From a virus, in the IMG/VR virus record IMGVR_UViG_3300042673_001607, positions 1 through 29,951 of that record: 29,951 nt of DNA, one strand, 5' to 3'. Made by a program: the position numbers and the translations under genes. Below are positions 1 through 7,842 of the stretch, in pieces; the stretch's first letter is position 1, and each line of letters begins with the position of its first letter. The notes beneath the pieces are model-generated. The model was given only the letters and a program-made list of their open reading frames with translations, searched no databases and was not told where the DNA came from.

Positions 1-1
1 A

Positions 2-118
2 GTCGTATCATTCATGACACGTTATGGCTTCGTTGAGTTGACCAACACAGCATCCAGCTTCGGTAACGCAGCTGACTATGTTGGCGAGATCGCAGTTCAG
101 AACTTGTCATTCTCCTAA
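2..118 (+). CDS. C-terminal end of an unrecognised, probably structural protein (partial)
   Basis: Only the last 38 codons lie in the window, open from base 2 to a TAA at 116-118, ending in VQNLSFS. The alternating hydrophobic/polar pattern (for example TRYGFVELTN) looks like beta strands of a virion protein. It is followed within 45 nt by a strong terminator, so it closes a transcription unit. T4-like phages often have a head or tail structural gene in such a place, but I do not recognise the C-terminus as gp23 or any other named protein. Confidence 0.6.
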   Translation, partial: VVSFMTRYGFVELTNTASSFGNAADYVGEIAVQNLSFS

Positions 119-157
119 TCAGAGAAGAAACAAAACTACCCAGGGATGGGAAGGCAA

Positions 158-182
158 GAAAGCACCGAAAGGTGCTTTTTTG
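158..182 (+). terminator. Rho-independent terminator
   Basis: AAGCACC (160-166), loop GAAA, GGTGCTT (171-177) is a perfect 7-bp stem with a stable GNRA-type tetraloop, followed by a T run to 181. It sits just after the partial gene ending at 118 and before the late box at 191, separating two transcription units. Confidence 0.88.
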
Positions 183-190
183 TTGGTCAA

Positions 191-197
191 ATAAATA
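191..197 (+). promoter_or_regulatory. T4-late-type promoter box ATAAATA
   Basis: ATAAATA matches the core of the T4 late promoter TATAAATA, which is read by a gp55-type sigma with the sliding clamp. It ends 5 nt before the ATG at 203. A start 5-7 nt downstream of the box would give an almost leaderless mRNA. No Shine-Dalgarno is present. Confidence 0.65.
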
Positions 198-202
198 TTA
201 CT

Positions 203-505
203 ATGGCAAATCCACCTCCACCATACGCAGACATTACTGGTATAACACGTACCGTAATGAAAGACAACGCTCAGGAAACTGTGGCCAATTACAACGGCAA
301 TGCACGTCCTGGAGAAATGACAATAAATCCCAACACCAGCCAAATCTACATTGGTAACACAAACGGAAATTTAAATTTTGTAATCAGTAGCAACGGAGCC
401 AATGTGTTTTTGGGCAATGCCAGGGTCAGTAACACAGTGCCATCTGGATTCTACCAAATGTATTTTAATCCAGCCACCGGCGAAGTAATTTACTATCAGC
501 CTTAG
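203..505 (+). CDS. Small structural-type protein of unknown function (100 aa)
   Basis: The start is taken at ATG 203 (MANPPPPYADITG), because the longer frame to 146 runs through the terminator hairpin. The protein is beta-rich and Asn/Gly-rich, with phrases such as RPGEMTINPNTSQIYIGN that resemble the 'PGE-lxxd-lyIGn' segments at the N-termini of phage fibre and virion proteins. This suggests a small fibre-associated or virion protein, but no family is certain. Its TAG stop (503-505) overlaps the TAA stop of the convergent glycosyltransferase gene (502-504). It has a late box directly upstream and no Shine-Dalgarno. Confidence 0.7.
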   Translation: MANPPPPYADITGITRTVMKDNAQETVANYNGNARPGEMTINPNTSQIYIGNTNGNLNFVISSNGANVFLGNARVSNTVPSGFYQMYFNPATGEVIYYQP

Positions 506-1653
506 ATTTTGAACCAGCTCAGATATTGATGAATTTTGTCGGTGACCGAGGTCCAGTCGCCGCGGCTGGGTTGCCTAAACAATCGTGCTGTCAAATACCA
601 AGGGCTTGAATCACGTTGCAACAACCAACGCCAGTCCACAGCTTGTGCCCCCAGCATGATCCAGGTAGGACGGCCCAAGGCCGCACCCAGGTGCGCTATG
701 GCTGTGTCCACGGAGATGACTACATCCAGGGTTGAAACCAAGGCCGCAGTGTCAGCAAATGAGGATACCGGCAAATTGTACTCAACCACACCAGCCGCGA
801 TCAACTGTTGTGTTTCTTCTTCCGTGGCATCCAGTTGCAAATTGATCCAGTCGTAGTTGGGATTGCGTTGGATCAAGGCCAGCATGTGACCCAGGTCCAT
901 GCCTTTGTAGCGATTGATCCAGGTGTCTCTACGACCCGACCAGCAAAATCCCACACGTAATCGATGTTTGGGACCCAGGTGTTTGAGCCAAGCATGATAC
1001 AGTTTTTCGTCAGCAATTAGATAGCTCTGCATCTGTGTTAGATTTTCCAAGGTCACACCCAGCACACGTGGCAAGCTCATGATAGGAATCCAGTAATCAA
1101 ACGCTTCGGGCGTTTGGCCAACATCCACAATCTGATCAAGTACAGGACTGTCACCAAACAATGGTGCCAGATTACGATTGACCTGCAAAACAATACGAGC
1201 ACCCAATTTGTGCAAGTTCCATAGGAATCTCACAAACTGTATGTTATCGCCGTGTCCTTGTTCGCCCAGGACCAGGATGATCTTGTCCGTGAGGTCTTCG
1301 CCGTTCCACTGTGGTTGAGAAAATGTAGGCAAGGTTCCTGCCAGGTGTTCAAAGTTCCACCGATGTTCGTACTGTGCCCATCCTTGGACATAGTCGCCTT
1401 GCAACAAGTAAGCCACAGCCAAATTAAACTGTGCTGTAGTGGCATTGGCAGGATTCAGTGTGATGCTTCGTTGCAAAAAAGGTATGGCACCCGCAGGATC
1501 TCCGCACTCACGCAACACATTGCCATAGTTGTTCCAGGCATGGCTGTTGAGTCGATCCTGCACAAACGCCTGTGCATAGTAGGCCAAGGCCTGTTCGGGG
1601 TCATCGTTTTCTCTACTGGTGTTGCCCAAGGCCACTAGTTCGTTTGCGGTCAT
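502..1653 (-). CDS. TPR-repeat glycosyltransferase (GT9/GT41-like)
   Basis: Predicted cytoplasmic glycosyltransferase, 383 aa. Residues ~3-105 form about three TPR helical hairpins (for example HAWNNYGNVLRECGDPAGAI). The rest resembles the heptosyltransferase/O-GlcNAc-transferase-like fold: a nucleotide-sugar glycine motif GEQGHGDNIQF at 130-140, a central GFCWSGR, and the C-terminal signature DTAIAHLGAALGRPTW at 316-331 followed by DWRWL. Proteins of this TPR+GT9 design occur in many bacteria and in marine phages. The acceptor could be host surface glycan or a virion protein; the sequence does not say which. It is alone on the minus strand, with TTAAATA 5 nt before its ATG, which points to late expression. 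Function class fairly sure, substrate unknown. Confidence 0.85.
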   Translation of the reverse strand: MTANELVALGNTSRENDDPEQALAYYAQAFVQDRLNSHAWNNYGNVLRECGDPAGAIPFLQRSITLNPANATTAQFNLAVAYLLQGDYVQGWAQYEHRWNFEHLAGTLPTFSQPQWNGEDLTDKIILVLGEQGHGDNIQFVRFLWNLHKLGARIVLQVNRNLAPLFGDSPVLDQIVDVGQTPEAFDYWIPIMSLPRVLGVTLENLTQMQSYLIADEKLYHAWLKHLGPKHRLRVGFCWSGRRDTWINRYKGMDLGHMLALIQRNPNYDWINLQLDATEEETQQLIAAGVVEYNLPVSSFADTAALVSTLDVVISVDTAIAHLGAALGRPTWIMLGAQAVDWRWLLQRDSSPWYLTARLFRQPSRGDWTSVTDKIHQYLSWFKI

Positions 1654-1658
1654 GGCAA

Positions 1659-1665
1659 TATTTAA
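1659..1665 (-). promoter_or_regulatory. Late-type box TTAAATA (minus strand)
   Basis: Read on the minus strand, TTAAATA lies 5 nt (TTGCC) before the ATG of the TPR-glycosyltransferase. It has the same geometry as several other late boxes here and no Shine-Dalgarno. Confidence 0.5.
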
Positions 1666-1690
1666 GAACCTGTGCCGGACCCTGTATAAT
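1662..1690 (+). promoter_or_regulatory. Possible sigma70-type promoter
   Basis: TTAAGA (1662-1667), 17-nt spacer, TATAAT (1685-1690). The -10 is perfect and the -35 matches four of six. It points toward the virion gene at 1801 and overlaps the minus-strand late box, so the AT-rich sequence may serve other purposes. Confidence 0.35.
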
Positions 1691-1702
1691 TTATGTTATT
1701 GC

Positions 1703-1709
1703 ATAAATA
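1703..1709 (+). promoter_or_regulatory. Late-type promoter box ATAAATA with a ~90-nt leader
   Basis: ATAAATA, 91 nt before the ATG at 1801. It overlaps the left arm of an inverted repeat, TGCATAAA (1700-1707) with TTTATGCA (1731-1738), which has an inner ACGC/GCGT pairing. The leader is much longer than at other late genes here. Confidence 0.55.
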
Positions 1710-1800
1710 CTTGTCAACGCAATAAGGCGTTTTATGCAGGCTTTAACCCCCTGCGTAGCGGCTAGAACCCGCATTGGGCTTCTTTAAAGGAGAAAACAAA

Positions 1801-2598
1801 ATGGGACGTCCTCTCAAAATTAAAAAAGTAATCGAAACCGGCGGCAACGTTGGTAAGGATATTGGATTCAATGCGTTTGATCAATTGACCAATCCTACTC
1901 TGCCAACCGGTGGAGCCATGAACAGTGATCAGTATCTTGGCGTGGTTGGTGGTGTACAGCCACCCACAGTGGCCACAGCCGCATATCCCATTGTCAAGTG
2001 CGAAGTATACATTGCCAACAGTGCCAGCGGTCAAACACCCGGCGTGATCATACGCCAAAAAGGTTCCAGAAAATATCTGGTAGCTACCACAACGCCTATT
2101 GATCCTTCCACGGCAGTGATCGGTGGGTCCCCAACTGTGAGCTTGCGTATTGCCGTCCTAGGCGACACTGACTGGCAAGCAATGGGTGCTCCAGCAGGTG
2201 CTATAGTTGGCACAACCTTTACACCCACAGCAGCAGCTCCTGGCGGTACCACAGGTACAGCACAAGAAGTTGGACAGTGTGTGTTGACCAGCGACTTGAC
2301 GCCCTCATCTGGCAACATGAGCATCAGCTTCTTTGCAGGTGCAACTGATTCCACAGAACAGGCCATCAGCAAGCTGACCAACAAGTTCTTGTCAGACTTT
2401 ACCGGCGGCGAAACCGGCGGTGACGCCAACACAGGAGATGTCTGGAATCCTAGTCTAGTAGCTCAAAACGTTCGCTTTGATGCCAACTTCTTCAGTGACG
2501 AAGGCTACGAAATCAAGTCAGGAACCACAGGCGGAGTCAACACTGCAGGTCAACAAAATCAGTTGAGCCTGGCACAAGTTGAAAAGTACAGTTCTTAA
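1801..2598 (+). CDS. Conserved T4-like virion protein, MGRPLKI family (265 aa)
   Basis: The start is ATG 1801, with a strong AAAGGAG at 1786-1792 (8-nt spacing). The in-frame ATG at 1774 lies upstream of that site and is rejected. The N-terminus MGRPLKIKK followed by a Gly/Thr/Ser-rich, beta-rich body (TPTAAAPGGTTGTAQ) resembles abundant virion proteins I recall from marine T4-like phages. The exact role (head or tail) is unknown. It forms a monocistronic unit between the late box at 1703 and the terminator at 2612-2646, a layout typical of a highly expressed structural gene. Confidence 0.75.
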   Translation: MGRPLKIKKVIETGGNVGKDIGFNAFDQLTNPTLPTGGAMNSDQYLGVVGGVQPPTVATAAYPIVKCEVYIANSASGQTPGVIIRQKGSRKYLVATTTPIDPSTAVIGGSPTVSLRIAVLGDTDWQAMGAPAGAIVGTTFTPTAAAPGGTTGTAQEVGQCVLTSDLTPSSGNMSISFFAGATDSTEQAISKLTNKFLSDFTGGETGGDANTGDVWNPSLVAQNVRFDANFFSDEGYEIKSGTTGGVNTAGQQNQLSLAQVEKYSS

Positions 2599-2611
2599 TT
2601 TGTACTCAACC

Positions 2612-2646
2612 AAAATCCTCACAGCTAAGTACTGTGAGGATTTTTT
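2612..2646 (+). terminator. Rho-independent terminator overlapping the next gene's ribosome site
   Basis: AAAATCCTCACAG (2612-2624), a 7-nt loop CTAAGTA (2625-2631) and CTGTGAGGATTTT (2632-2644) form a perfect 13-bp stem, then T to 2646. The 3' arm carries GAGGA (2636-2640), the only Shine-Dalgarno-like site for the ATG at 2647. The hairpin should therefore both end the upstream transcript and mask that site. Confidence 0.85.
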
Positions 2647-3234
2647 ATGACCATAGCATTTGCACTTGGCAACGGCATCAGCAGAAGAGAAGTACCATTG
2701 CTCCAGTTACAATCGCTGGGAAAAATCTACGGATGCAACGGGTTATACAGAGAATTCGTTCCAGATGTTTTGGTGGCCACAGACCGCCCCATAGCCACGG
2801 CCATACAAGAAAGTGGCTATGCAAAAATCAACAGATTTTACACTCGAAGGCCCCTGCCGGATCTGGGCGCACAAACAGTTCCACACGATTATTTTGGATA
2901 TAGTTCTGGCCCTATCGCGGTGAGCCTGGCCGCATTGGATCAGCACCGACGGATCTACTTGTTGGGTTTTGATCTAGGTCCTACCGCAACCCATGGATTC
3001 AACAATATCTATGCCGGCACACAGTTTTACAAAGCCACAAATGCCGCTCCGACCTACACAGGAAATTGGATCAAACAAATGTGCCGGGTCATGCGTGATC
3101 ATGCACACACAAAATTTTATCGAGTTTGCGGAGAAACCTCGGCACACATAGCCGAATTAAGTGCTTTGCCCAACCTGTTTACCATGGATTTGTCGGCCTT
3201 CCTAGACCGCATAAATAATCAAAAGGATTTGTAA
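2647..3234 (+). CDS. Rossmann-like phage protein, possibly glycan-related (DUF115/MptE-like or sialyltransferase-like)
   Basis: 195 aa. The N-terminus IAFALGNGISRREV has the GNGxSR loop seen in DUF115/MptE-like and GT29/GT42-like proteins. Next come YGCNGLYREF (~29-38), PDVLVATDRP (~40-49) and IYLLGFDLG (~103-111), a strand-loop resembling the GFD segment of those enzymes. It may act on sugars, nucleotides or surface glycans; no catalytic assignment is possible. Another glycosyltransferase lies nearby at 502-1653. The ATG directly follows the T run of a terminator, so translation from read-through RNA would be poor. Family assignment is tentative. Confidence 0.65.
   Translation: MTIAFALGNGISRREVPLLQLQSLGKIYGCNGLYREFVPDVLVATDRPIATAIQESGYAKINRFYTRRPLPDLGAQTVPHDYFGYSSGPIAVSLAALDQHRRIYLLGFDLGPTATHGFNNIYAGTQFYKATNAAPTYTGNWIKQMCRVMRDHAHTKFYRVCGETSAHIAELSALPNLFTMDLSAFLDRINNQKDL
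3211..3217 (+). promoter_or_regulatory. Late-type box ATAAATA inside a gene end
   Basis: ATAAATA within the last codons of the preceding gene. It is followed by AAAGGA (3222-3227) and ATG 3235, the start of an 18-codon frame. The box-SD-ATG order matches that of real late genes in the window. Confidence 0.4.
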
Positions 3235-3291
3235 ATGTCAGCAGGTGTGGATCAAGCTCGGCGGTTGTGTGTGATTTTTATTGCTAAATAA
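3235..3291 (+). CDS. Possible micro-ORF (18 aa)
   Basis: ATG 3235 directly follows the TAA of the preceding gene and has a good AAAGGA site 7 nt upstream. The frame encodes MSAGVDQARRLCVIFIAK and stops at TAA 3289-3291, within the next CTAAATA box. It could be a leader peptide, a remnant of a removed fibre gene start, or chance. Evidence is limited to the translation signals. Confidence 0.25.
   Translation: MSAGVDQARRLCVIFIAK
3284..3290 (+). promoter_or_regulatory. Late-type box CTAAATA before the fibre cluster
   Basis: CTAAATA, then an AAGGA-like site (3297-3301) and ATG 3308. It likely drives the fibre/tailspike operon 3308-7842. Confidence 0.55.
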
Positions 3292-3307
3292 GGCACAAGG
3301 ATTATAA

Positions 3308-3766
3308 ATGGCAACTTATAAGAATGTAAACGGCGATTTTATTTTATCAACAATAAATGTTGAAGATCAAATCATTGCCACGGCTGCCAACATCGTGCTC
3401 AACGGTAATGTAGGAATCAATGGCAATATCACCGCCGATTACTACTTTGGTGATGGACAATTTCTCAGCAACGTAGTGGCCAACATTGGAGCGGCCAGCA
3501 AGTTACAAAATGGCACATCAAACGTGGATATTCCAGTTCCCAGTGGAAATATTACCTTTGGTGTCAGTGGAGTAGGTAACCTCATAGTAATCAGCACTCA
3601 GACTGCCAACATAAGTGCCAATACAGCTTCTGTCAACAGATACACCGGAGCACTGGTGGTCGACGGCGGAGTTGGTATTGGCGGTAATCTCTACGGCGGA
3701 CAACTTTATGCAAACAATCAACAAGTGCTCAATGTGGCGTCGGTCATCAACGGTGGAACTTACTAG
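3308..3766 (+). CDS. Fibre-type structural protein (152 aa)
   Basis: Repetitive, beta-rich, Asn/Gly/Ile-rich sequence: NGNVGINGNITADYYFGDG (~33-51), QFLSNV, and TGALVVDGGVGIGGNLYGG near the C-terminus. These are typical modules of phage tail-fibre and tailspike stems, especially in T4-like marine phages. It is first in a same-strand run of four genes (3308-7842) all of fibre type, so I infer a tail-fibre component or stem. No receptor-binding domain or enzyme motif is visible. Confidence 0.75.
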   Translation: MATYKNVNGDFILSTINVEDQIIATAANIVLNGNVGINGNITADYYFGDGQFLSNVVANIGAASKLQNGTSNVDIPVPSGNITFGVSGVGNLIVISTQTANISANTASVNRYTGALVVDGGVGIGGNLYGGQLYANNQQVLNVASVINGGTY

Positions 3767-3777
3767 ATAGGCACAAC

Positions 3778-5451
3778 ATGGCAAATACAATCTTACTAAA
3801 ACAAAGCAATACGGCCAATGCCGCACCTTTGACCAGTGGTGTTGAGCTTGGAGAACTGGCCCTGAATACCTTTGACGGCAAGGCCTACATGAAAATTGAC
3901 ACCGGAGCCACTGACGAAATTGTTTTGGTCAACGATATTCCAGTGGCCAACACATTTTTTGTATCAAAAACTGGCAACGACACCAACACCGGTCGGTCCT
4001 CACTGTCGGCCCTGGCCACCATCGAACAGGCGTTGACCTTGGCCACGGCTGTCAAAGCAGTAGACGCAACAGCCATCCAACTGATTGAAGTGTCACCGGG
4101 TCGTTACGAAACTCAGGGACATTTAGATATGCCTGATGATTGTGTGATCAAATGCGCCCATCGTACTGTGATAATTTTTCCCGAAGTTGGCTACGAAGAA
4201 CGCAATGTTTTTCGCATGGGGTCTGGTTGTTTTATTGAAGGTTTTTTGTTTGAAGGGTTTAGTCTAGACGATCTTGAAGATCCCTCAGAAGGATTTGCTG
4301 TGTCATTCAGACCCGGCGCGATAATTCGACGTACCCCTTATGCACACAAAATTGCAGTGCGAACTGTTCCAGATTGGACATCGGTACCACCACCATTGGA
4401 CCCATTCAGCATACCACCCAATCCATTTGTACCTCGTGGTGCCGGAGTGGCCTTGGCCGACGGCTTGGTGTGTTCACCATACAGCATATTCCCCAATATC
4501 ATGACCTGGGGCGCCACACCAGTATCGGCCAATGGCATTGGATACTGTGCCAAAAACGGTGGCCTTGTCAATGCCATCAACGCAGTCAGTATCTGGTGTC
4601 ACAAGCATTTTCTTGCGCTCACCGGCGGTCAAATAATACTGTCAAGTTGTAGCACTCAATTTGGTGATTTCTCCATGGTCAGTGACGGATTCCGTCAAAT
4701 TGTTGCGCCCACCGGCGTCAGCAGTGTTACACTGACCCTTGAAATAGCTTCGGCTATAATTATTGATCCACTCAAGGGACCTGTTGGCACCATAGTCAAT
4801 GCAACCTACACAGCACTCAATACCACGGTCGATCCTGTCACTGGAGACGTTTACACCTTTGGTTGGACCTCTACAGACCAAGAAACATTTCGCAGCTATG
4901 GCGCCAATCTTGTCCAGGTCCTGATCTGGGTGTTGGCCAGTGCAGACGAACTGCCCATGGAAAATTATACCAAGACATTTTATAATACCATGGGAACGCC
5001 ATTGTTCACCAGCACAAACTTTGTTGATGCATACCTATTTGCATTTGAGTTTATCAGAGATTATGTCAATGCCTTGCCGGGCCTGAGTGCGAATGCCATT
5101 GCTATTGTTACAGCTCTAGTAGACGAATCTCTTATACCAACCTTTACTACCCCGCAATACACAATACAACCCAGCACTATTAGTGCGGTTGGCCACACTT
5201 GGTCTAGTACACTGGCAGGCGTGGCACTGACCAGGATTCCACCGGCATTCAACAGAACCAACATTGAAGCCAGTATCAGAGAAGTAAATGATGGCCAGGT
5301 AGTTGCCAGTGGACAGGACGATCAGGGAAATGCCTTGTTTGTGGGCGGAATGACAATTAATGCCGACACCGGAGAACTGTCAGGACCGCCATTTGATTCT
5401 GCAGTGGGCAGGATTGCCACAAAATCTGCCATTGCATTTGGTAACTTTTAA
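3778..5451 (+). CDS. Tailspike/fibre protein with probable beta-helix (557 aa)
   Basis: The N-terminus (ILLKQSNTANAAPL, SGVELGELALNTFDGKAYMK) resembles the short N-terminal attachment domain of phage tropism and fibre proteins. Residues ~61-300 read as a right-handed beta-helix: FVSKTGNDTNTGRSS, then the repetitive IQLIEVSPGRYE, CVIKCAHRTVIIFPE, GGQIILSSCSTQFGDF. Such helices form trimeric spikes that bind or cleave surface polysaccharide. I see no clear catalytic pair. The start follows a weak AGGCA site. It lies 11 nt after the previous fibre gene and 13 nt before the next. Likely host recognition. Confidence 0.75.
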   Translation: MANTILLKQSNTANAAPLTSGVELGELALNTFDGKAYMKIDTGATDEIVLVNDIPVANTFFVSKTGNDTNTGRSSLSALATIEQALTLATAVKAVDATAIQLIEVSPGRYETQGHLDMPDDCVIKCAHRTVIIFPEVGYEERNVFRMGSGCFIEGFLFEGFSLDDLEDPSEGFAVSFRPGAIIRRTPYAHKIAVRTVPDWTSVPPPLDPFSIPPNPFVPRGAGVALADGLVCSPYSIFPNIMTWGATPVSANGIGYCAKNGGLVNAINAVSIWCHKHFLALTGGQIILSSCSTQFGDFSMVSDGFRQIVAPTGVSSVTLTLEIASAIIIDPLKGPVGTIVNATYTALNTTVDPVTGDVYTFGWTSTDQETFRSYGANLVQVLIWVLASADELPMENYTKTFYNTMGTPLFTSTNFVDAYLFAFEFIRDYVNALPGLSANAIAIVTALVDESLIPTFTTPQYTIQPSTISAVGHTWSSTLAGVALTRIPPAFNRTNIEASIREVNDGQVVASGQDDQGNALFVGGMTINADTGELSGPPFDSAVGRIATKSAIAFGNF

Positions 5452-5464
5452 CATGGAGCAATAG

Positions 5465-5968
5465 ATGTCAAGAATTGTTTGTCGTACACCGTCCACAGGA
5501 TTGCCAGAAACACTATATTTGGTAGATGTTCCAGTCTCAATGACCACACTAGATGGAGGTCTTACCGGAGCAGATGCACCAGATTATAGTGTGCCAGATC
5601 CTTCTAACCAATACGAAGTAAGAGATCCCAGCGATCCTACACGGGCTATTTTGCCAGGACAGATATTTTTCCTTACTCCGTTGTCGGTCACCAACAAAAC
5701 CGCATCAGACGAAACCCTGGATGTGCAGATACTGCTGGAGGGTGGCAACACCACCATCAGTCTTGGCACTGTGGTGGTTCCGGCCTATGACACCGCCTAT
5801 GTTCCCCTCAACGGTAGAAGCCTGCTCAAATTTGATGCCAACAGTGTCAATGGAGACCAACTACAGGTCAGCGCCAGCACTGCCAACGTGTTTGACGTGG
5901 TGATATCGGGTGACTTGTCACCGGCCAGTCAAAATCTTGGAAACGTTACAATCATACCCACACCATAA
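5465..5968 (+). CDS. Fibre-cluster structural protein of unknown function (167 aa)
   Basis: An all-beta profile: [10 protein letters not shown], then a strand series around [12 protein letters not shown] (~68-79), DVQILLEGG and FDVVISGDL, reading like a small Ig- or jelly-roll-like domain. It sits between the beta-helix spike and the collagen fibre. Its TAA stop overlaps the next ATG (TAATG at 5966-5970), implying translational coupling, and it has a GGAGC ribosome site. Likely a fibre accessory or connector; no family recognised. Confidence 0.7.
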   Translation: MSRIVCRTPSTGLPETLYLVDVPVSMTTLDGGLTGADAPDYSVPDPSNQYEVRDPSDPTRAILPGQIFFLTPLSVTNKTASDETLDVQILLEGGNTTISLGTVVVPAYDTAYVPLNGRSLLKFDANSVNGDQLQVSASTANVFDVVISGDLSPASQNLGNVTIIPTP

Positions 5969-7842
5969 TGGCACGCTTACTTTCCGGTCGCGTCGCGACT
6001 ACTCCGCCCACAGAAGTTCCGGCCGATCGATATGATTGGACTGAAACCAGTATCTCTGAACCAAACTTGGGCGTGCCCGCAGCCAATGGATATATTCTGG
6101 CATCACAAACAGACGGCACTAGAAACTGGATACCAAACGCAGGAGCAACTGGACCACAAGGCCCACAAGGACCACAAGGACCAATAGGTGCTACAGGCGC
6201 AACTGGACCACAAGGACCACAAGGACCACAAGGACCAATAGGTGCTACAGGCGCAACTGGACCACAAGGACCACAAGGACCACAAGGAGCAGCAATTATT
6301 ATTCTTGGCAGTGTTCCAGACGTTAATGCTGTGTATCCTACTGGTGGACCCAACGATCCTCAAGGACTTCTTAATTATTATTTTCCAGCAGCCGTAACCG
6401 GCAACGGTGTGATCGATGTAGCCACTGGAAATTTTTGGGTGTATGATGGTGCTCTTTGGGATAATGTGGGACCAATTCAAGGACCACAAGGACCACAAGG
6501 ACCACAAGGACCAATAGGTGCTACAGGCGCAACTGGACCACAAGGACCACAAGGACCACAAGGACCAATAGGTGCTACAGGCGCAACTGGACCACAAGGA
6601 CCACAAGGACCACAAGGCCCAGATGGAGCCACAGGACCACAAGGACCTACAGGACCACAAGGACCACAGGGCCCACGCGGGCCACAAGGACCCATTGGTG
6701 CCACGGGTGCTACAGGCGCCACTGGGCCACAAGGCCCACAAGGACCCATTGGTGCCACAGGATTTTTAGGAGCAACCGGACAAGGCGCCACTGGCGCCAC
6801 TGGACCACAGGGACCACAAGGACCACAGGGGCCATTTGGACTTACAGGACCACAAGGACCACGCGGACCACAGGGACCCACAGGACCACAAGGACCAGAA
6901 GGAGCCACTGGATTTACTGGTAGCACTGGGCCCTCGGGTGGCCCAATCGGAGCCACTGGTGCATCTGGGCCCTCGGGACCACAAGGACCACAAGGACCAG
7001 ATGGAGCCACAGGACCATCGGGCGGTCCAATTGGTGCCACAGGCGCCACGGGCCCACAAGGCCCACAGGGATTTACCGGCCCACAGGGACCAGAAGGTAG
7101 CACTGGAGCAACCGGACCACAAGGACCACGTGGGCCACAGGGCCCACAGGGACCGCAAGGAGCCACCGGTCCAGGAGCCACAGGCGCCACTGGGCCACAG
7201 GGCTCACAAGGACCCATTGGTGCCACCGGACCACAAGGACCACAAGGACCCACAGGTCCTAATACGGCAATCAATGCCACATCTCAATCTACTAGTTTAT
7301 CTACATTCTATCCTGTGTTTTTATCAGTTGCTGGAGTAGCAGTAGCTCCGTTGGTCGACGACAATGCAGCAAATGCTGTCAGTGGACTTACTTACGTTCC
7401 GGGCAGCGGCACGCTGACATCGGCAATTTTTGCTGGCACAGCCAGTTCGGCCAGATACGCTGACTTGGCAGAAAGATATCTGTCAGATCAGACCTACGAT
7501 CCAGGCACTGTGATGGAGTTTGGCGGCGCCAAAGAAGTGACCATAAGTCAACATTCGCATTCTACGCGAGTGGCTGGCGCAGTTTCTACCGCACCTGCTT
7601 ACGAAATGAACACAGGATTAGAAGGTGAACATGTGGTGGCCATAGCCTTGACTGGTCGTGTGCCTTGTCAAGTGGTTGGTACCATACACAAAGGTGATCT
7701 GCTGGTGTCCAGTGATATGCCCGGCGTGGCTACTGTTTTAGATCTGACAAATTATCAACCGGGTTGTGTGTTGGGCAAAGCTCTTGAAGACTATGATTCT
7801 GACACAGTTGGCACAATCACTGTGGTAGTAGGCAAGACCTAA
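5968..7842 (+). CDS. Collagen-like tail fibre (624 aa)
   Basis: Residues 1-58 form an N-terminal attachment region. Residues 59-107 and 171-431 are Gly-X-Y collagen repeats dominated by GPQ, GPI, GAT and GPS, with a few phase breaks such as GPSGGPIG. Between them, residues 108-169 form a folded insert ([11 protein letters not shown] ... [14 protein letters not shown]) of a type seen in phage fibres. Residues 432-624 are a C-terminal head with RYADLAERY (~483-491), a motif common at the C-termini of marine phage fibres and loosely like autoproteolytic G2 heads. The repeats should form a trimeric triple helix. It is last in the fibre operon, and its stop overlaps the convergent Nudix stop. Confidence 0.88.
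   Translation: MARLLSGRVATTPPTEVPADRYDWTETSISEPNLGVPAANGYILASQTDGTRNWIPNAGATGPQGPQGPQGPIGATGATGPQGPQGPQGPIGATGATGPQGPQGPQGAAIIILGSVPDVNAVYPTGGPNDPQGLLNYYFPAAVTGNGVIDVATGNFWVYDGALWDNVGPIQGPQGPQGPQGPIGATGATGPQGPQGPQGPIGATGATGPQGPQGPQGPDGATGPQGPTGPQGPQGPRGPQGPIGATGATGATGPQGPQGPIGATGFLGATGQGATGATGPQGPQGPQGPFGLTGPQGPRGPQGPTGPQGPEGATGFTGSTGPSGGPIGATGASGPSGPQGPQGPDGATGPSGGPIGATGATGPQGPQGFTGPQGPEGSTGATGPQGPRGPQGPQGPQGATGPGATGATGPQGSQGPIGATGPQGPQGPTGPNTAINATSQSTSLSTFYPVFLSVAGVAVAPLVDDNAANAVSGLTYVPGSGTLTSAIFAGTASSARYADLAERYLSDQTYDPGTVMEFGGAKEVTISQHSHSTRVAGAVSTAPAYEMNTGLEGEHVVAIALTGRVPCQVVGTIHKGDLLVSSDMPGVATVLDLTNYQPGCVLGKALEDYDSDTVGTITVVVGKT
6151..6617 (+). repeat. Direct repeat of 137 bp flanking the fibre insert
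   Basis: Bases 6151-6287 and 6481-6617 are identical except at one position (6162 C, 6492 A), offset by 330 bp. Each copy holds 54-bp units coding [18 protein letters not shown]. Since 330 is a multiple of three, recombination between copies would remove the insert domain and keep the frame. Confidence 0.9.

Noticed and set aside
2-118. Partial gene as major capsid protein gp23
   Set aside because: A terminator follows, as is common after gp23, but the C-terminal sequence does not match what I know of gp23.
146-202. Upstream start for the small gene at 203
   Set aside because: The extension would translate through the terminator hairpin; ATG 203 sits at the standard distance from a late box.
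1774-1800. Upstream start (MGFFKGENK) for the virion gene
   Set aside because: Those codons contain the AAAGGAG site that serves ATG 1801, and the protein family begins MGRPLKI.
6142-7260. CRISPR-like look of the repeated DNA
   Set aside because: The repeats are in-frame Gly-X-Y codons of one gene, without unique spacers of constant length.
6103-7280. Long minus-strand and alternate-frame open frames across the collagen region (for example 6477-7280 and 6103-6741)
   Set aside because: They are low-complexity mirror images (GPCGPC, SLWSLW) of the GPQ repeats in the real fibre gene and have no start signals.
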